A stretch of 22,702 nucleotides of DNA from a virus: positions 1 to 22,702 of the IMG/VR virus record IMGVR_UViG_3300042397_000308. The stretch is one strand, 5' to 3'. The notes beneath the pieces were generated by a model. That model searched no databases and was not told the DNA's origin. It was given only the letters and a program-made list of their open reading frames with translations. Below, piece by piece: positions 20,828-22,702 of this stretch (within the stretch, counting starts at the first letter, position 1; every line of letters starts with the position of its first letter). Position numbers and translations under genes: made by a program.

Positions 20828-21503
20828 GGTTATGGTCATTACTCCAACTACGGGTAAAGCTACATTGGAACAAGCACTACTAAGCGTAGAGCAACAGACC
20901 ATTGAAACCGAGCATCTTATTGTGCTTGATGGAAAAGATATGGCTACAAAACCAAGTGAAACAAAGCTAAGAAAAGTAATCCAACTACCCGAAAATGTAG
21001 GTCGTAACAACTGGTATGGGCACCGAGTCTATGCCGCTATGCCACTAATGGTAAACGCCGATTATATTTTATTCCTCGATGAGGATAATTGGTTCGAACC
21101 AAATCATGTAGAAACCATGATTAACAAGATAAAAAGCAAAGACCTGATATGGTCGTATAGCTTGAGGAGGATATGCAATGAGGCTGGAGAATATATATGC
21201 GACGATGATTGCGAATCACTCGGTCGTTATCCGACGGTTTACGATCACACTATCAATTTTGTTGATACTAACTGTTACTGCTTTAAGCGGGAATATTTGG
21301 TCGGTATTGCACATAATTTCTATGGGCAATGGGGTGCAGACAGACCGTTCTATAAAGCTGCCGCATCAGCTTTGCCTGCCTTCGGATGCACGGGAGAGGC
21401 TACGGTTAATTACCGAGCGCCCGAACGATTACTTGGAATGTTTACAGAGGGTAACGCAACAATGAAGAAAGCGTATGTTGATCTACCTTGGAGAAAGAAA
21501 TGA
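20820..21503 (+). CDS. Glycosyltransferase family 2 (GT-A fold)
   Basis: A 227-residue protein; start at ATG 20820, 9 bases after AGAGGA. MSRVMVITPTTGKATLEQAL, then LSVEQQT, is the standard GT2 opening. ADYILFLDEDNWFEPNHVE at 80-98 holds the metal and nucleotide-sugar binding acidic motif (DEDN). Later AHNFYGQWGADRPFYKAA may be the acceptor and catalytic region. No membrane segment is present. The sugar donor cannot be told. It is ATGA-coupled to a 50-residue ORF. Confidence 0.85.
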   Translation: MSRVMVITPTTGKATLEQALLSVEQQTIETEHLIVLDGKDMATKPSETKLRKVIQLPENVGRNNWYGHRVYAAMPLMVNADYILFLDEDNWFEPNHVETMINKIKSKDLIWSYSLRRICNEAGEYICDDDCESLGRYPTVYDHTINFVDTNCYCFKREYLVGIAHNFYGQWGADRPFYKAAASALPAFGCTGEATVNYRAPERLLGMFTEGNATMKKAYVDLPWRKK

Positions 21504-21652
21504 TCGAGAACCTAGTTAAAGCCCAACCACTAGACAACGATATTGCTGTTATAAAAATACTACAGTTAATGGGGCAGTTAAGTCCTAACGATATTGCGTA
21601 TGTGTTAAAAGTATTGGCTCAAGTTTACAAAAATATTGGGGGTATAGAGTGA
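21500..21652 (+). CDS. 50-residue protein, function unknown
   Basis: ATGA overlap with the GT2 gene and GTGA overlap with the next. The product starts MIENLVKAQPLDNDIAVIKI and is amphipathic helical throughout, with a helix-turn-like LMGQLSPNDIAYVLKVLAQV. The ribosome binding site is GGAGAAAG. No family is recognised; it is probably a small DNA- or protein-binding factor. Confidence 0.62.
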   Translation: MIENLVKAQPLDNDIAVIKILQLMGQLSPNDIAYVLKVLAQVYKNIGGIE

Positions 21653-21843
21653 ACATCACAGTCGAAGTAATCAAAGAAAATGAAGATGGGTCGGCTGATG
21701 CAATAGTCAAGTTTGACAAAGAAGGTCTTGGGTTTTTGGTGCAAGAAGGTGTAATAAGCGTACTTAAGCAGTACATTCAACAACAAAAAAAGGAGAAGCA
21801 AAATGGTAAACGAATTGTGGGAAAAAGCAAACAAGGTAAGTGA
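21649..21843 (+). CDS. 64-residue protein, function unknown
   Basis: Begins at GTG (21649-21651) in a GTGA overlap, preceded by GGGGG. The N-terminal half looks like a two-stranded sheet (NITVEVIKENEDGSADAIVKF), followed by a helix with VQEGVISVLKQYIQQQ and a very basic end (KKEKQNGKRIVGKSKQGK). The last 41 bases overlap the next gene in another frame, so the basic tail may be tolerated rather than selected. No family is recognised. Confidence 0.6.
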   Translation: MNITVEVIKENEDGSADAIVKFDKEGLGFLVQEGVISVLKQYIQQQKKEKQNGKRIVGKSKQGK

Positions 21844-22078
21844 ACTGGGATACAAGGTACATAGTGCCTCAGATATTGTTGAACTTGTAGCTGAAAAAAT
21901 ATCTACCGATGTCGAAAGTGGCGCACTATGGGCGGCGGCAGACTTACTGAAAGACCTAGGCGATAGGATTGAAGACATAGCCTCGGACATTATGGCAATC
22001 AATCGAAACCAAGAAGAATGTATCCGTAAGTTAGAAGCGGTTATAGCCAAACACGAATTAAAAAAGGGAAAAAAATGA
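21803..22078 (+). CDS. 91-residue helical protein, function unknown
   Basis: The ATG is 7 bases after AGGAG. The product is almost entirely helical, with an amphipathic and partly coiled-coil character (ELWEKANKVSELGYK; DLLKDLGDRIEDIASDI; RKLEAVIAKHELKKGKK). It has no membrane segment or catalytic motif. It overlaps the last gene of the window by 4 bases (ATGA). The role is unknown. Confidence 0.68.
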   Translation: MVNELWEKANKVSELGYKVHSASDIVELVAEKISTDVESGALWAAADLLKDLGDRIEDIASDIMAINRNQEECIRKLEAVIAKHELKKGKK

Positions 22079-22702
22079 GCAAAGAGCAAACCAAACTATT
22101 TGTGGCTACGCCAATGTACGGTGGTATGTGTACAGGTATGTACGCTTCCGCCATTATGCAACTTGTTGGGGTGTGTGGGCAGAATCAGATACAGATGTAC
22201 TTCTCATTCATGATGAACGAGAGTCTAATTACCCGTGCTCGTAATAGCATGGCTTATGACTTCTTAGAATCCGATGCTACTCATCTTATGTTTATTGATG
22301 CGGACATTAACTTTAACCCGAACGACATCCCGCTTATGGTCAAGGCTAACAAAGATATTATCTGCGGCATATACCCCAAGAAAGAAATTAACTGGGTAGA
22401 GATAGAGGCGGCAGTTAAACGTGGCGTACCACCAGCAGAGTTATCTAAATATACCGGCGCATTTGTTGTAAATTTACCGCACGGAACACAGACCACAACT
22501 GGCAACATTAACGAACCGATGGAGATTGCCAACGGCGGTACTGGCTTCATGTTAATTAAACGTGGTGTATTTGAAGCCTTGGCAGGTAAAGTACCTAGCT
22601 ATACAAACGATATGTACCATGCGGTAGACGTAGTGCGTAAGGTTAAGACTATTAAGGAGTTCTTTGCTACCAGTATTGATGAGGAAAGCAACCGACTTCT
22701 TT
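22075..22702 (+). CDS. GT-A fold glycosyltransferase, C-terminus cut off by the window edge
   Basis: An open frame of 209 residues from the ATG at 22075 to the right edge without a stop. KLFVATPMYGGMCTGMYAS is a GT-A-type first strand and loop. NESLITRARNSMAYDFL and THLMFIDADINFNPNDIP (DAD at 75-77) give the nucleotide-sugar and metal site. NGGTGFMLIKRGVFEAL at about 152-168 is typical of phage-type enzymes of this kind. It is likely to act with the GT10, FkbM-like and GT2 genes upstream. The donor and acceptor are unknown. Confidence 0.85.
   Translation, partial: MSKEQTKLFVATPMYGGMCTGMYASAIMQLVGVCGQNQIQMYFSFMMNESLITRARNSMAYDFLESDATHLMFIDADINFNPNDIPLMVKANKDIICGIYPKKEINWVEIEAAVKRGVPPAELSKYTGAFVVNLPHGTQTTTGNINEPMEIANGGTGFMLIKRGVFEALAGKVPSYTNDMYHAVDVVRKVKTIKEFFATSIDEESNRLL

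Overview
The window is part of the genome of a tailed double-stranded DNA phage (Caudoviricetes). The evidence is a large terminase with intact motor and nuclease motifs, a small terminase, a large portal protein, a GroES-like protein and the start of a scaffold-like protein, followed on the other strand by dense, overlapping small genes typical of phage early regions. The base composition, near-consensus sigma70 promoters, purine-rich ribosome binding sites and a cleavable signal peptide suggest a Gram-negative host, probably aquatic. That host assignment is inference; no host-marker gene is present.

Layout. Positions 1-6389 are read leftwards: a 37-residue ORF, small terminase, large terminase, portal, a 63-residue protein, a GroES-like co-chaperonin, and a scaffold-like protein that runs off the left edge. 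Positions 6390-6783 form a divergent control region with a G-run-rich plus strand. Rightward transcription starts from a textbook sigma70 promoter at 6710-6738. Positions 6784-9930 are gene-poor. They hold an unknown 212-residue gene, a strong terminator, an origin-like block with a long degenerate inverted repeat, a ribbon-helix-helix (RHH) regulator, a consensus promoter followed by about 680 bases without a credible gene (a candidate structured RNA), and four small overlapping ORFs. Positions 9931-14465 carry a MoxR-type AAA ATPase and VWA module. Positions 14476-18087 hold small accessory genes, including a VRR-NUC nuclease, a DUF3310 protein, a winged-helix-like protein, a secreted heptapeptide-repeat protein and a stand-alone sigma region 4-like protein. 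Positions 18084-22702 are a sugar and modification cluster: GT10 fucosyltransferase-like, FkbM-like methyltransferase, radical SAM/SPASM protein, GT2 and a second GT-A enzyme cut by the right edge, with tiny ORFs between them.

Main hidden structure. Seven copies of a directional 20-mer, GTAATCTAGACNNGTCTAGA (two with degenerate right arms), occur only between 6.6 and 12.2 kb. They sit at gene boundaries: two supply the TAA stop codon of a gene, one lies beside an intrinsic terminator, one is the core of a terminator-like hairpin between a promoter and its gene, and one lies just upstream of the RHH gene. The RHH protein is the obvious candidate to bind them. A second motif, TATAAGGGGGTAT, recurs at two promoters and in the origin-like block. 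These elements could form a phage-specific control circuit for the early genes.
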